The notes beneath the pieces are model-generated. The model was not told the DNA's origin. It ran no database searches and saw only the letters and a program-made list of their open reading frames with translations. A stretch of 64,000 bases of DNA, from contig NZ_CAAJGL010000079.1 of assembly GCF_900996225.1 (NCBI RefSeq), positions 620,001-684,000 of the forward strand, read 5' to 3'. This document shows positions 1-8,415 of the stretch, piece by piece (positions within the stretch are counted from its first letter, which is position 1; every line of letters starts with the position of its first letter). Made by a program: the position numbers and the translations under genes. This DNA is from Paraburkholderia sp. BCC1884. GTDB lineage: Bacteria; Pseudomonadota; Gammaproteobacteria; Burkholderiales; Burkholderiaceae.

Positions 1-1515
1 TTGCCGTGGCGCAAGAAGAGCAAGGTCAACAACGACCTCTCGAATGCGGAACGCGTGCTCGACGAAGACCACTTCGGTCTCGAGAAAGTGAAGGAACGCA
101 TTCTCGAGTATCTCGCGGTCCAGCAACGTGTCGACAAGGTTAAAGCGCCGATCCTGTGCCTCGTTGGGCCTCCGGGTGTCGGTAAGACGTCGCTGGGTCA
201 GTCGATCGCTCGCGCGACGAACCGCAAGTTCGTGCGTATGGCGCTCGGCGGCGTGCGCGACGAAGCCGAGATTCGCGGTCACCGTCGTACGTATATCGGT
301 TCGATGCCCGGCAAGATTCTGCAAAGCCTGACCAAGGTCGGCGTGCGCAATCCGCTCTTCCTGCTCGACGAAGTCGACAAGATGGGTCAGGATTTTCGCG
401 GCGATCCGTCGTCGGCTCTGCTGGAAGTGCTCGATCCGGAACAGAACCACACGTTTGCCGATCACTACGTCGAAGTCGACTTCGATCTGTCGGACGTGAT
501 GTTCGTGGCGACGTCGAACTCGTTGAACATTCCGCCGCCGCTGCTCGACCGGATGGAAGTGATCCGTTTGTCGGGTTACACGGAAGACGAGAAGGTCAGC
601 ATCGCGCAACGTTATCTTTTGCCCAAGCAAAAGAAGAACAACGGCCTCAAGGAAGGCGAGGTCGATGTAACGGAAACCGCGATCCGCGACATCATTCGTT
701 ACTACACGCGTGAAGCGGGCGTGCGTTCGCTCGAGCGTGAAATTTCGAAGATCTGCCGCAAGGTCGTGAAGATGCTTCTGCTGAAGAAGGCGGAAGGCGC
801 GGTGAAGGTCGACGGCAGCAATATCGACACGTTCCTCGGCGTGCGCAAGTACGACTTCGGTCTGGCTGCGAAGGAGAATCAGGTTGGCCAGGTTACCGGT
901 CTGGCGTGGACGGAAGTGGGCGGCGATCTGTTGACCATCGAAGCCGCGGTGATGCCGGGTAAGGGCAACGTGATTCGTACGGGTTCGCTCGGCGACGTGA
1001 TGAAGGAATCGGTCGAGGCAGCACGCTCGGTGGTTCGTTCGCGCTCGCGCCGTCTCGGTATTAAGGACGAAGCGTTCGAAAAGCAGGACATTCACATTCA
1101 CGTGCCGGAAGGCGCGACGCCGAAGGACGGTCCGTCCGCCGGTATCGCGATGACGACCGCCTTGGTGTCGGTGTTGACCGGGATTCCGGTGCGCGCCGAT
1201 GTCGCGATGACGGGCGAAATCACGTTGCGTGGCGAAGTTCTGCCGATCGGCGGCCTGAAGGAAAAGCTGCTCGCGGCGCATCGCGGTGGCATCAAGCTGG
1301 TGCTGATCCCGGAAGAAAACGTCAAGGACTTGACGGAAATTCCGGACAACGTGAAGAACGCAATCGAAATCGTGCCGGTCCGCTGGATCGACAAGGTGCT
1401 CGAACTGGCGCTCGAACGTGTGCCGTCGGCACTGCCGGACGAAGAGCCGAAACCTGCAACGCCGGTCGCGGCTGAGCCGGGCAAGGATGCGGCGACGGAA
1501 GTCGTCAAGCACTAA
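1..1515 (+). CDS. lon: Lon protease, 3' part of gene (5' end outside window)
   Basis: ATP-dependent cytoplasmic serine protease that degrades misfolded and regulatory proteins. The visible 504 residues hold most of the AAA+ module and the whole protease domain. Walker A GPPGVGKTS lies at about residue 55, Walker B FLLDEVDK at about 119, and the catalytic serine is in PKDGPSAG (Ser379 of this fragment). The catalytic lysine is Lys422 in GGLKEKLLAAHRGG, the same 43-residue spacing as Ser679/Lys722 of E. coli Lon. By that alignment roughly 300 N-terminal residues lie left of the window, so the TTG at position 1 is an internal leucine codon, not a start. The C-terminal tail is Pro/Ala/Glu-rich. 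The gene ends at a strong hairpin terminator and is followed by hupB, the usual proteobacterial order. Confidence 0.97.
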   Translation: MPWRKKSKVNNDLSNAERVLDEDHFGLEKVKERILEYLAVQQRVDKVKAPILCLVGPPGVGKTSLGQSIARATNRKFVRMALGGVRDEAEIRGHRRTYIGSMPGKILQSLTKVGVRNPLFLLDEVDKMGQDFRGDPSSALLEVLDPEQNHTFADHYVEVDFDLSDVMFVATSNSLNIPPPLLDRMEVIRLSGYTEDEKVSIAQRYLLPKQKKNNGLKEGEVDVTETAIRDIIRYYTREAGVRSLEREISKICRKVVKMLLLKKAEGAVKVDGSNIDTFLGVRKYDFGLAAKENQVGQVTGLAWTEVGGDLLTIEAAVMPGKGNVIRTGSLGDVMKESVEAARSVVRSRSRRLGIKDEAFEKQDIHIHVPEGATPKDGPSAGIAMTTALVSVLTGIPVRADVAMTGEITLRGEVLPIGGLKEKLLAAHRGGIKLVLIPEENVKDLTEIPDNVKNAIEIVPVRWIDKVLELALERVPSALPDEEPKPATPVAAEPGKDAATEVVKH

Positions 1516-1538
1516 AACATCCGGGCTGTTGGCTGGAC

Positions 1539-1570
1539 AAAAACCCGCGGTCTCGGCCGCGGGTTTTTTA
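1539..1570 (+). terminator. Rho-independent terminator of lon
   Basis: A GC-rich inverted repeat (AAACCCGCGG / CCGCGGGTTT, six-base loop) is followed by a run of T residues, 24 bases after the lon stop. This is a textbook intrinsic terminator. Confidence 0.9.
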
Positions 1571-1719
1571 TTGTCCGCGCGTCGCGCAAAACATATGGAG
1601 ACGCAGCTTTTTCCCACTTGTTGAGCAATCGGTCGACTGGTTGCAGGTACATCGATTCGCGGCAAGATTTGGTCATAAGAAGCCGCCTTCAAAACCGCCC
1701 GAATCAGGCTCAACCCCGC

Positions 1720-1748
1720 TTGACACAAGGGTTTCGGCCAATTCTAAT
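1720..1748 (+). promoter_or_regulatory. Sigma-70 promoter of hupB
   Basis: A perfect -35 box TTGACA (1720-1725) and a -10 box TCTAAT (1743-1748, five of six matches) are separated by exactly 17 bases. They lie about 90 bases before the hupB start, which implies an untranslated leader of roughly 80 bases. The rest of the 1516-1835 gene-free stretch holds only the lon terminator; I see no small gene in it. Confidence 0.75.
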
Positions 1749-1835
1749 GAGGCGGCTCGGCGTTGCCCGCCGGCCGCGTGATGCTAGGCGCTAGAGAGCG
1801 CCGTCACGATTGCCATAACATTCTCGGGGGTTGGA

Positions 1836-2108
1836 ATGAACAAGACGGAATTGATCGATCACATTGCACAGCAAGCCGACATTTCGAAAGCTGCGGCAGG
1901 CCGTGCACTCGACGCCGTGATCGGTGGTGTCAAAGGTACGTTGGAGAAGGGTGGCTCGGTGACGCTGGTCGGTTTTGGCACGTTTGCCGTTGGCAAGCGC
2001 ACCGCGCGTACCGGCCGCAATCCGCGCACCGGTGCTGCGATCAAAATCAAGGCGGCCAAGGTGCCCAAATTTAGGCCTGGCAAAGCTCTGAAGGATGCGC
2101 TAAACTAA
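1836..2108 (+). CDS. hupB: DNA-binding protein HU-beta
   Basis: A 90-residue histone-like nucleoid protein that bends and compacts DNA as a dimer. The length is exactly that of the family. The N-terminal dimerisation helices (MNKTELIDHIAQ) and the conserved G-F-G-T-F turn are present. The beta-arm carries the R-T-G-R-N-P-R-T-G signature, followed by I-K-I-K-A-A-K-V-P-K-F-R-P-G-K. The ATG at 1836 is preceded by a purine-rich GGGGG Shine-Dalgarno. A strong promoter lies upstream, and two tRNA genes and ppiD follow on the same strand. The position after lon is conserved in many proteobacteria, which makes HupB rather than HupA or IHF the best call. Confidence 0.97.
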   Translation: MNKTELIDHIAQQADISKAAAGRALDAVIGGVKGTLEKGGSVTLVGFGTFAVGKRTARTGRNPRTGAAIKIKAAKVPKFRPGKALKDALN

Positions 2109-2183
2109 TGGGCTTGCTGCTTGACGAATGCGGTTTTGCTGCAAAAGCAAGTGGCGGAATCGAAGCACACTGAATCACGAAAC

Positions 2184-2259
2184 GGGTGCTTAGCTCAGTT
2201 GGTAGAGCGGCGCCCTTACAAGGCGTAGGTCGGGAGTTCGAGCCTCTCAGCACCCACCA
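2184..2259 (+). tRNA. tRNA-Val (anticodon UAC)
   Basis: A 76-nt cloverleaf with acceptor stem GGGTGCT / AGCACCC, D-loop AGCTCAGTTGGTAGAGC, anticodon stem-loop with loop CTTACAA (anticodon TAC), and T-loop GTTCGAG. The 3' CCA is encoded. The gene lies between hupB and tRNA-Asp on the same strand, probably in one transcript. Confidence 0.96.
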
Positions 2260-2308
2260 GTTTCAGATTCGGTTGAATGCTTCAGTTCATTCAGTAAGCG
2301 CAGTATAA

Positions 2309-2385
2309 GGAGTGGTAGTTCAGTCGGTTAAAATACCGGCCTGTCACGCCGGGGGTCGCGGGTTCGAGTCCCGTCCACTCCGCCA
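2309..2385 (+). tRNA. tRNA-Asp (anticodon GUC)
   Basis: A 77-nt cloverleaf with acceptor stem GGAGTGG / CCACTCC, anticodon loop CTGTCAC (anticodon GTC), T-arm CGGGTTCGAGTCCCG, and encoded CCA. It lies 49 bases after tRNA-Val. A hairpin terminator starts 10 bases downstream. Confidence 0.96.
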
Positions 2386-2395
2386 GTATCCTCGA

Positions 2396-2421
2396 AAGGC
2401 GAACTACGGTTCGCCTTTTTT
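2396..2421 (+). terminator. Terminator after the tRNA pair
   Basis: Inverted repeat GGCGAAC / GTTCGCC with a four-base loop, followed by TTTTTT, directly downstream of tRNA-Asp. It separates the hupB/tRNA transcript from ppiD. Confidence 0.85.
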
Positions 2422-2469
2422 ATTGCCCGCTGTTGTAAGATCGGGCGTTCTGTTTTTGGCACTTCACGC

Positions 2470-4407
2470 ATGCTCGATTTTTTCCGTAATCACAAACGCC
2501 TGATGATGTTCATGCTCATCCTCGTCATTGTGCCGGGGTTGGGTTTTGTGGGTATTCAAGGTTTCCGCGGCTTCTTTGACGAAAGTGCAAACGTCGCGAG
2601 CGTCAACGGTCATAAGATCACGCGCGCCGAGTACGACGACGCCATGCGTCAGCAACTCGACCGCGCTCGCCAGATGCTTGGTGCGCAGTTCGACATGAAG
2701 TCGTTCGACACGCCGGCGCGTCGTAGCGAGATGCTCGACGGCCTGATCGAACAGCGTGTGCTGGCCGATGAAACGCAACGCCTGCATCTGACCGCATCCG
2801 ACGACGCCGTGCGTCGTGTGCTGCTCAACGATCCGGTAATCTCGTCGCTGAAAAATCCGGACGGTTCGATCGACGTCGACCGCTATAAGCAACTGCTCGC
2901 GATGCAGGGCATGACGCCCGATCAGTACGACGAGCGCGTGCGCTACAGCATTGCCACTCAACAGTTGCCGGCCAGCATTCAGGGCAGCGCGTTCACGTCG
3001 AAGACGCTGGCGCAGCACCTGACCGAACTCGCCGAGCAGCAGCGCGAAGTGCAGGGCATGGCGTTCCATCCGCGCGACTACGCCGCCAAGGTGCAGCCGA
3101 CCGACGCGCAACTGCAAGCGTATTACGACGCGCATCGCAATGAATTCGCCACGCCTGCTACGGCCACGATCCAGTATCTCGTGATGTCGCCGGCCACGCT
3201 CGCAGCGTCCGTTCAGCCAAACGACGCGGATCTGAAGAAGTTCTACGACGACAACATCGCCCACTTCCGCACGGATGAACAGGTGCGCGCAAGCCACATC
3301 CTGATCGCGGCGCCGAAAGATGCGAGCGCGGCCGATAAGGCCAAGGCCCGGCAGAAAGCGGAAGACGTGCTCGCGCAGATCAAGGCGCATCCGGACCAGT
3401 TTGCTCAGATCGCGCAGCAGAATTCGCAGGATCCGGGTTCGGCATCGAAGGGCGGCGATCTGGGTTACTTCGGTCCCGGCATGATCGCCGGCGGCAAGGC
3501 ATTCGACGACGCCGTGTTCGCGCTGAAGAAAGACGAAGTCAGTGGCATCGTGCAGACCGACTTTGGCTATCACATCGTCAAGGTGACGGACGTGAAGCCG
3601 GCCGTCACCAAGCCGTTCGACGAAGTGAAGGATCAGATCGCGAAAGACGTGAAGACGCAAATGGCCAGCAAGGCATTTACGGAAGATTCGGAAGGCTTCA
3701 CGTCGACCGTCTATGAAAAGGCCAAGACCCTGCAGCCGGCCGCCGACAAGTACAAGCTGCAATTGCAGACCGCCACGGTCACGCCGCAGCCGGACCCGAA
3801 GCTGCCGCCTGACAGCCCGTTGAACAATGCGAAGTTCCTCGCCGCCGTGTTCGCGAACGACTCGGCGCAGGCACGCAACAACACGCAGGCCATCGACGTG
3901 GGCGGCAACACGCTGATCGCGGCGCACGTCACCGACTATAAGGCGGCCGCCGTGCCGGCGCTCGACGCCGTCAAGGACGCCGTGCGTCAAAAGGTGATCG
4001 CGGTGCAGTCCGACGAGGCCGCGCATAAAGACGGCGCCGCGCAACTGGCTGCGTTGGAGAAGTCCAAGTCGACCTCGGGTTTTTCGTCGCCGCTGAAGGT
4101 TTCGCGCAATGACGCGCAGGGCGTTCCGCCTGCGGCATTGAGTGCAATCTACAAAGTAGACGCGCAAAAATTGCCGACTTACGTCGGTGTGGACCTGGGC
4201 GCAGATGGCTATGCGATCTATCGCGTGAACGCCGTCGTGACGGCAGCGGCGACCGACCCGCAACATCTGGCCGCGGCTCAGCAACAGATTGCGCAAGTCG
4301 AGTCGCAATCCGAAGCTGAGGCCTACGTCGATTCGGTCCGCGCCCGTTCGAAGGTCAAGTTCTATGGCGCGCTGGACAGCAGCAACGCGCAGGCAAGCGG
4401 CGACTAA
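2470..4407 (+). CDS. ppiD: Peptidyl-prolyl cis-trans isomerase D (PpiD), membrane-anchored periplasmic foldase
   Basis: A 645-residue protein with a short cytoplasmic N-terminus and one transmembrane anchor (about residues 12-33, rich in Met, Leu, Ile and Val). A SurA-like N-domain, one parvulin/PpiC domain (about residues 270-380, from VRASHILI to GYHIVKV) and a long C-terminal region follow. In E. coli PpiD sits at the SecYEG exit and helps fold outer-membrane and periplasmic proteins; that role is inferred here from family and length. The parvulin domain holds the usual GGDLGYF and FGYHIV signatures. The gene is flanked by terminators on both sides, so it is probably a single-gene unit. 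A 651-codon open frame on the opposite strand is a codon-bias shadow. Confidence 0.94.
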   Translation: MLDFFRNHKRLMMFMLILVIVPGLGFVGIQGFRGFFDESANVASVNGHKITRAEYDDAMRQQLDRARQMLGAQFDMKSFDTPARRSEMLDGLIEQRVLADETQRLHLTASDDAVRRVLLNDPVISSLKNPDGSIDVDRYKQLLAMQGMTPDQYDERVRYSIATQQLPASIQGSAFTSKTLAQHLTELAEQQREVQGMAFHPRDYAAKVQPTDAQLQAYYDAHRNEFATPATATIQYLVMSPATLAASVQPNDADLKKFYDDNIAHFRTDEQVRASHILIAAPKDASAADKAKARQKAEDVLAQIKAHPDQFAQIAQQNSQDPGSASKGGDLGYFGPGMIAGGKAFDDAVFALKKDEVSGIVQTDFGYHIVKVTDVKPAVTKPFDEVKDQIAKDVKTQMASKAFTEDSEGFTSTVYEKAKTLQPAADKYKLQLQTATVTPQPDPKLPPDSPLNNAKFLAAVFANDSAQARNNTQAIDVGGNTLIAAHVTDYKAAAVPALDAVKDAVRQKVIAVQSDEAAHKDGAAQLAALEKSKSTSGFSSPLKVSRNDAQGVPPAALSAIYKVDAQKLPTYVGVDLGADGYAIYRVNAVVTAAATDPQHLAAAQQQIAQVESQSEAEAYVDSVRARSKVKFYGALDSSNAQASGD

Positions 4408-4452
4408 CTCTCGCAGCAAGGCACAGCGCGGTTAGCGCCCGGTGCCCGGCCA

Positions 4453-4484
4453 CAAAAAAAGCCCCGCAAAAGCGGGGCTTTTTC
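4453..4484. terminator. Bidirectional terminator after ppiD
   Basis: A-tract, inverted repeat AAGCCCCGC / GCGGGGCTT with a four-base loop, then T-tract. Both strands carry the T-run after the stem, so it can end ppiD from the left and the small lipoprotein gene from the right. Confidence 0.9.
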
Positions 4485-4543
4485 GTTTGACGGAACGCAG
4501 CGCGTCCGTCAAACAATGCGCCTGAGCGGCCTGCCTGAAGTCT

Positions 4544-4885
4544 TTACAGGCAACCGCTGATAGCGCCGGTGGCATCGCTGCCGGCCGCGCCGTTGGCACG
4601 GAAGCCGACCCACGTGCCCTTGCCGCTATATGACGGACGTACGACAGCGGCTGCGCCAGTCGGCGGCTGCTGACCCGGAACGTACACATCCATGGCTTGG
4701 TCGTTGGCCAACGTGTCTTGCGACACGACCTGCTGTTGCGAGCCGTCAGCCCACTTCTGCGCGATGCAGGTAGCGACGGTCTTCACCGGTTGCTGGCTTT
4801 CGCCGACGGATTGGACGCCAGCAGGCGGTTGAGCGGCACAGGCAGAAATTGCCACGGTCAAAGCGATTAACGGTAAATATTTCAC
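4544..4885 (-). CDS. Small hypothetical lipoprotein
   Basis: A 113-residue protein with a lipoprotein signal peptide (MKYLPLIALTVAISAC). The ISAC lipobox at residues 12-15 would make Cys15 the lipidated residue. The mature part is Ser/Gln/Gly-rich, includes one internal Cys (in VATCIAQKW) and ends in Gly-Cys-Leu, so a disulfide between the two remaining cysteines is possible. The start is supported by an AGGAG sequence (GAGGAGATAACG) upstream of ATG. I do not recognise a named family. It is transcribed toward the bidirectional terminator shared with ppiD and has its own small transcription unit. Confidence 0.75.
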   Translation of the reverse strand: MKYLPLIALTVAISACAAQPPAGVQSVGESQQPVKTVATCIAQKWADGSQQQVVSQDTLANDQAMDVYVPGQQPPTGAAAVVRPSYSGKGTWVGFRANGAAGSDATGAISGCL

Positions 4886-5002
4886 GTTATCTCCTCAAAA
4901 GTCGCTCGGAATCGAGCCAGGTTACGCGGGATACGAAAGTGTCAGAACGATCTTACCGATCCGCGTTCCCTAAGTTCTGGAAACAAGTTGTTAGCAGGCT
5001 TT

Positions 5003-5707
5003 TCAGCGAGGCGAACTTGTACGAAGGAGTGGCGCGAGGGTCGGCCACACGTTGTTGAGTAGCACTGACTGTGCCTGCTGCGCGGGATGGATCTGATCGG
5101 CCTGAAACATCTCCGGCTTATCGGCGATGCCGGCAAGTAAAAACGGCACCAACGGAACGCGCAACTCCTTCGACAGATCGCCATACATGCCGTGGAACTT
5201 TTGCGTGTAGTCCGGGCCGTAATTAGGTGGTACATACATGCCGATCAGCACTACCTTCGCGTGACCTTGCTGCACCTGTTCGATGATCGTGCGCAGATTG
5301 TCTTCGGTGGTGGAGAGCGGTACGCCGCGCAGGGCGTCGTTGGCGCCGAGTTCGACAACCACGACGCTAGGTTTGAGGCGTTGCATCAGCGCCGGCAAGC
5401 GGGCTCGTCCGCCGCTCGTGGTGTCGCCGCTGATGCTGGCATTGGCGACGCTATAATCGATTCGCTGATCGGTCAGACGCTGGCGCATCAAGGCAACCCA
5501 GCCCGTGTCGCGGGGCAGGCCGTATTCGGCGGAAATACTGTCGCCGAGCACGACGATCACTGGCCTGGCTGGTTCCGGTGCATTGGCGGCGTTAGCCGCA
5601 AAGCTGACAGAAAACAGGGTGGCAGCCGCAGCGGCGCAGGCGCAGACCGTTGTCAGCGCGACGGCGCGCGGCCCCACGGCACGCACTTCCAACCTACGCT
5701 TCACCAT
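5003..5707 (-). CDS. tesA: TesA-type SGNH arylesterase / acyl-CoA thioesterase I
   Basis: A periplasmic or secreted esterase of the GDSL/SGNH family, 234 residues from the ATG at 5707. A signal peptide with KRR and an Ala-rich core ends near AANAANA. Four catalytic blocks are visible: GDSISAEYGL (nucleophile Ser), the ISGDTTSGG Gly block, GANDAL (Asn), and DQIHP (Asp/His). E. coli TesA hydrolyses acyl-CoA and aryl esters. The start codon overlaps that of the divergent ABC ATPase within one CATG (5705-5708), so there is no intergenic space. No good ribosome site precedes the ATG. Alternative GTG codons at residues 8 and 11 are possible true starts, one with AGG seven bases upstream. Function is secure, the exact N-terminus is not. 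Confidence 0.9.
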   Translation of the reverse strand: MVKRRLEVRAVGPRAVALTTVCACAAAAATLFSVSFAANAANAPEPARPVIVVLGDSISAEYGLPRDTGWVALMRQRLTDQRIDYSVANASISGDTTSGGRARLPALMQRLKPSVVVVELGANDALRGVPLSTTEDNLRTIIEQVQQGHAKVVLIGMYVPPNYGPDYTQKFHGMYGDLSKELRVPLVPFLLAGIADKPEMFQADQIHPAQQAQSVLLNNVWPTLAPLLRTSSPR

Positions 5708-6392
5708 GCTAAACAAAACTGATCCAGTCATTGAAGTGCGGGGTTTGTGCAAGAAGGTTAAGGATGCAACGGGCGAACTGACGATTCTCGACAACATCGA
5801 TCTTGCTATCGATGCCGGCAGCAGTGTGGCGATCGTCGGGGCCTCCGGGTCGGGCAAGTCTACGCTGCTTGGCTTGCTCGCAGGATTGGACAGTGCGAGT
5901 TCGGGGTCGGTTCGACTGCTCGGCCGCGAACTCAGCGAGTTGAGCGAAGACGGGCGCGCGGCATTGCGCAGCGGCTCGGTCGGTTTCGTGTTCCAGTCCT
6001 TCCAGCTCATGCCGCATTTGACCGCGCTCGAAAACGTCACCTTGCCGCTCGAACTGCAAGGCGGCATCAGCACGCGCGACGCGGCTTCGCGTGCGCGCGG
6101 CCTGCTTGAACAGGTGGGCCTCGGTCAGCGCATCGGCCATTATCCGAAGCTGTTGTCCGGCGGTGAGCAGCAACGGGTGGCGCTCGCACGGGCCTTCGTC
6201 ACGCATCCCGCGATCCTGTTCGCCGACGAGCCCACCGGCAGTCTCGATGCGGCGACGGGGCACGCGGTGATCGACCTGATGTTCGCGATGAATCGCGCGA
6301 ACGGCGCGACGCTGATTCTGGTCACGCATGACATCGAGCTGGCGCGTCGTTGCGATGCGACCGTCACGATCGAAGCGGGCCGGCTCGCGTGA
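5706..6392 (+). CDS. ABC transporter ATP-binding protein, LolD/YbbA type, without adjacent permease
   Basis: A 228-residue cytoplasmic ATPase. Walker A is GASGSGKSTL, the Q-loop lies in FVFQSFQLMPHLTALENV, the signature is LSGGEQQR, Walker B is ILFADEPTGSLD, and the H-loop His is in LVTHD. The MacB/LolD-like features (FQSFQLMP, EPTGSLD) place it with ATPases that work with FtsX/MacB-type permeases on lipoproteins or envelope substrates. In E. coli the homologue ybbA is paired with permease ybbP and divergent from tesA. Here the gene is followed by a terminator and then pgi on the other strand, so no permease is nearby. The ATG at 5706 lacks a clear Shine-Dalgarno, and an in-frame GTG (codon 11) is an alternative. 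Confidence 0.88.
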   Translation: MLNKTDPVIEVRGLCKKVKDATGELTILDNIDLAIDAGSSVAIVGASGSGKSTLLGLLAGLDSASSGSVRLLGRELSELSEDGRAALRSGSVGFVFQSFQLMPHLTALENVTLPLELQGGISTRDAASRARGLLEQVGLGQRIGHYPKLLSGGEQQRVALARAFVTHPAILFADEPTGSLDAATGHAVIDLMFAMNRANGATLILVTHDIELARRCDATVTIEAGRLA

Positions 6393-6435
6393 ACGGGTCG
6401 CGTTGAGTCGACGCGCTGGCAAGCATTGCCGCCAG

Positions 6436-6470
6436 ATAAAAAAGCGGGCCCCGAAGGGCCCGCTTTTTTT
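6436..6470. terminator. Bidirectional terminator between the ABC ATPase gene and pgi
   Basis: AAAAAAGCGGGCCC / GGGCCCGCTTTTTT with a short GAA-type loop. A and T runs on the two sides allow it to serve the converging ATPase and pgi genes. Confidence 0.9.
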
Positions 6471-6511
6471 CGCGTGAGCTCACCTCGTTCAGGTGAGCCC
6501 GGCACGCGCTG

Positions 6512-8134
6512 TCACTTCTTCAACGCGGCCCGCGCTCTTGCGATCAACGCCGAGGTCGACGAATCATGCTTCTTCTCATCGACGGTTGCCGACGTCAGAT
6601 CGGCCTCGACCACCTTGCCGAGAATCTTGCCCAACTCGACGCCCCATTGATCGAAGGGATTGATGTCCCACACCGACGCCTGAACCAGCACTTTATGCTC
6701 GTACAGCGCGATCAACGCGCCGAGCGAGCGCGCGGTGAGCGCGTCGACCAGCAGCGTGCTAGTCGGACGGTTGCCCGGGAACACTAGCGCCGGCGCCAGT
6801 TCCGGCTTGTCCGCGCCGGCCACTTTTTTGGCTTCTTCGAGCGTGCGGCCGAGCATCAGCGCTTCGCTTTGCGCAAAGCAATTGGCCAGCAGCTTTGGAT
6901 GATGGCTGACGAGCGGATGCTCCGGCGTGAGCACGGCGACGAAGTCGATCGGCACGATAGTCGGGCCTTGATGCAGCATCTGGAAGAACGCATGCTGACC
7001 GTTCGTGCCCGGCTCGCCCCACGTCACGGCCGCAGTCGGATAGTCGACCATCTTGCCGTCCAGGCGCGCGGACTTGCCGTTGCTTTCCATCTCCAACTGC
7101 TGCAGATACGACGGCAGGAAATGCAACGCTTCCGAATACGGCGCGACCAGATAGCTTTGCGAGCCGAAGAAGTTGCGATACCAGATGCCGATCATGCCGA
7201 GCAGCACCGGCAGGTTTTTCTCGAGCGGCGCATCGCGGAAATGCTGATCCATCTCGTTGGCGCCCGCGAGCAGTTCGTCGAACTGCTTCGGTCCGATCGA
7301 GATCATGATCGACAGGCCCACCGCCGACCACAACGAATAGCGGCCGCCGACCCAGTCCCACATCTCGAACACGTTCTCTTTCGCGATGCCGAACTTGACC
7401 ACTTCCGCGGAATTGGCCGAGACACCGACGAAGTGCTTCGCCAGCGCGCTTTCCGGGCAGCCTTTCTCGACGAACCAGTCGCGCAGCGAGCGCGCGTTGG
7501 TCATGGTTTCGAGCGTGGTGAAGGTCTTCGATACGATGATCGCGAGCGTTTCCTCGGGATCGATCTTCTGCATCACGTTGTAGAGATCGGCGCCGTCCAC
7601 GTTCGACACGAAATGCGTGGTGATCTCCGGCGTGGCCAGATGATGCAGCGCGTGCACGACCATCTTCGGCCCGAGATCGGAGCCGCCGATACCGATGTTC
7701 ACCACGTAGCGAATCCGCTTGCCGGTGTAACCGGTCCATTCGCCGCTGCGCACCTTGTCGGCGAACGCGGCCATCTTCTTTTTCTCGGCCTGGATTTCGG
7801 CGAAGAAGGGTGCTTTCGGATCGGTGGCGCGCAACGCCGTGTGCAGCGCGGCGCGATGTTCGGTCGGGTTGACGATTTCGCCCGCGAACATCGCGTCGCG
7901 GCGTTTTTCGACGCCGGCTTCACGCGCGAGTTGCACGAGCAGCTTCAGGGTTTCGTCGGTGATGCGGTTCTTCGAGAAATCGGCGGAGAGGCCGCCGCCC
8001 GCGAACGCGAAGCGCTCGGCGCGGGTAGGAGCGGGATCGTTCTCGGGAGCGAACCAGTCGCGCATGTGGGCATCGCGAATCTTCTCGTAATGCGTTTGCA
8101 GCGAGGACCAGGAGGGGAGCGAGTTCTGCGTCAT
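6512..8134 (-). CDS. pgi: Glucose-6-phosphate isomerase
   Basis: Cytoplasmic interconversion of glucose-6-phosphate and fructose-6-phosphate; this also feeds fructose-6-phosphate to GDP-mannose synthesis for the bce polysaccharide. The protein has 540 residues, normal for the family. Two SIS domains are visible. Signature elements are NIGIGGSDLGPKMV, the TFTTLETMTNA phosphate-binding loop, VGGRYSLWSAVG, and GEPGTNGQHAFFQMLHQG with the catalytic Glu and His. C-terminal FDQWGVELGK is the second PROSITE signature. It ends at the shared terminator. The 281-base stretch upstream (8135-8415) separates it from nnr on the same strand and shows no further gene. Confidence 0.97.
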   Translation of the reverse strand: MTQNSLPSWSSLQTHYEKIRDAHMRDWFAPENDPAPTRAERFAFAGGGLSADFSKNRITDETLKLLVQLAREAGVEKRRDAMFAGEIVNPTEHRAALHTALRATDPKAPFFAEIQAEKKKMAAFADKVRSGEWTGYTGKRIRYVVNIGIGGSDLGPKMVVHALHHLATPEITTHFVSNVDGADLYNVMQKIDPEETLAIIVSKTFTTLETMTNARSLRDWFVEKGCPESALAKHFVGVSANSAEVVKFGIAKENVFEMWDWVGGRYSLWSAVGLSIMISIGPKQFDELLAGANEMDQHFRDAPLEKNLPVLLGMIGIWYRNFFGSQSYLVAPYSEALHFLPSYLQQLEMESNGKSARLDGKMVDYPTAAVTWGEPGTNGQHAFFQMLHQGPTIVPIDFVAVLTPEHPLVSHHPKLLANCFAQSEALMLGRTLEEAKKVAGADKPELAPALVFPGNRPTSTLLVDALTARSLGALIALYEHKVLVQASVWDINPFDQWGVELGKILGKVVEADLTSATVDEKKHDSSTSALIARARAALKK

Positions 8135-8415
8135 AGCGTCCGTCTAACCAAGGGGCACGAAGAAAGGCGCGCGCGTGAAGCGCCGCCGAGGATGATGCAA
8201 CGATGCTGTTAGAGCGATGCCGCGCAGCCGGGTTCGCCGCAGACGGCAGCGGAACTTGACGAGCCGATGGGCCAGTAGACCACCCGGGCCGCCCGTCGAA
8301 GTTTCGCCGCCATCCGCGAGGGAATCGGCTCGCGGCGCAGTCGTTCAGTATAGCGGCCTTGCGTGACAGGCGGCAGCGGTTTGGGCAGCCCGTCCAAAGG
8401 TTGGGACGGCGGCCC

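Noticed and set aside
2464..4419. 651-codon open frame antisense to ppiD
   Set aside because: Arg/Leu/His-rich shadow of a GC-rich gene; ppiD on the plus strand has domains and signal features, the antisense frame has none.
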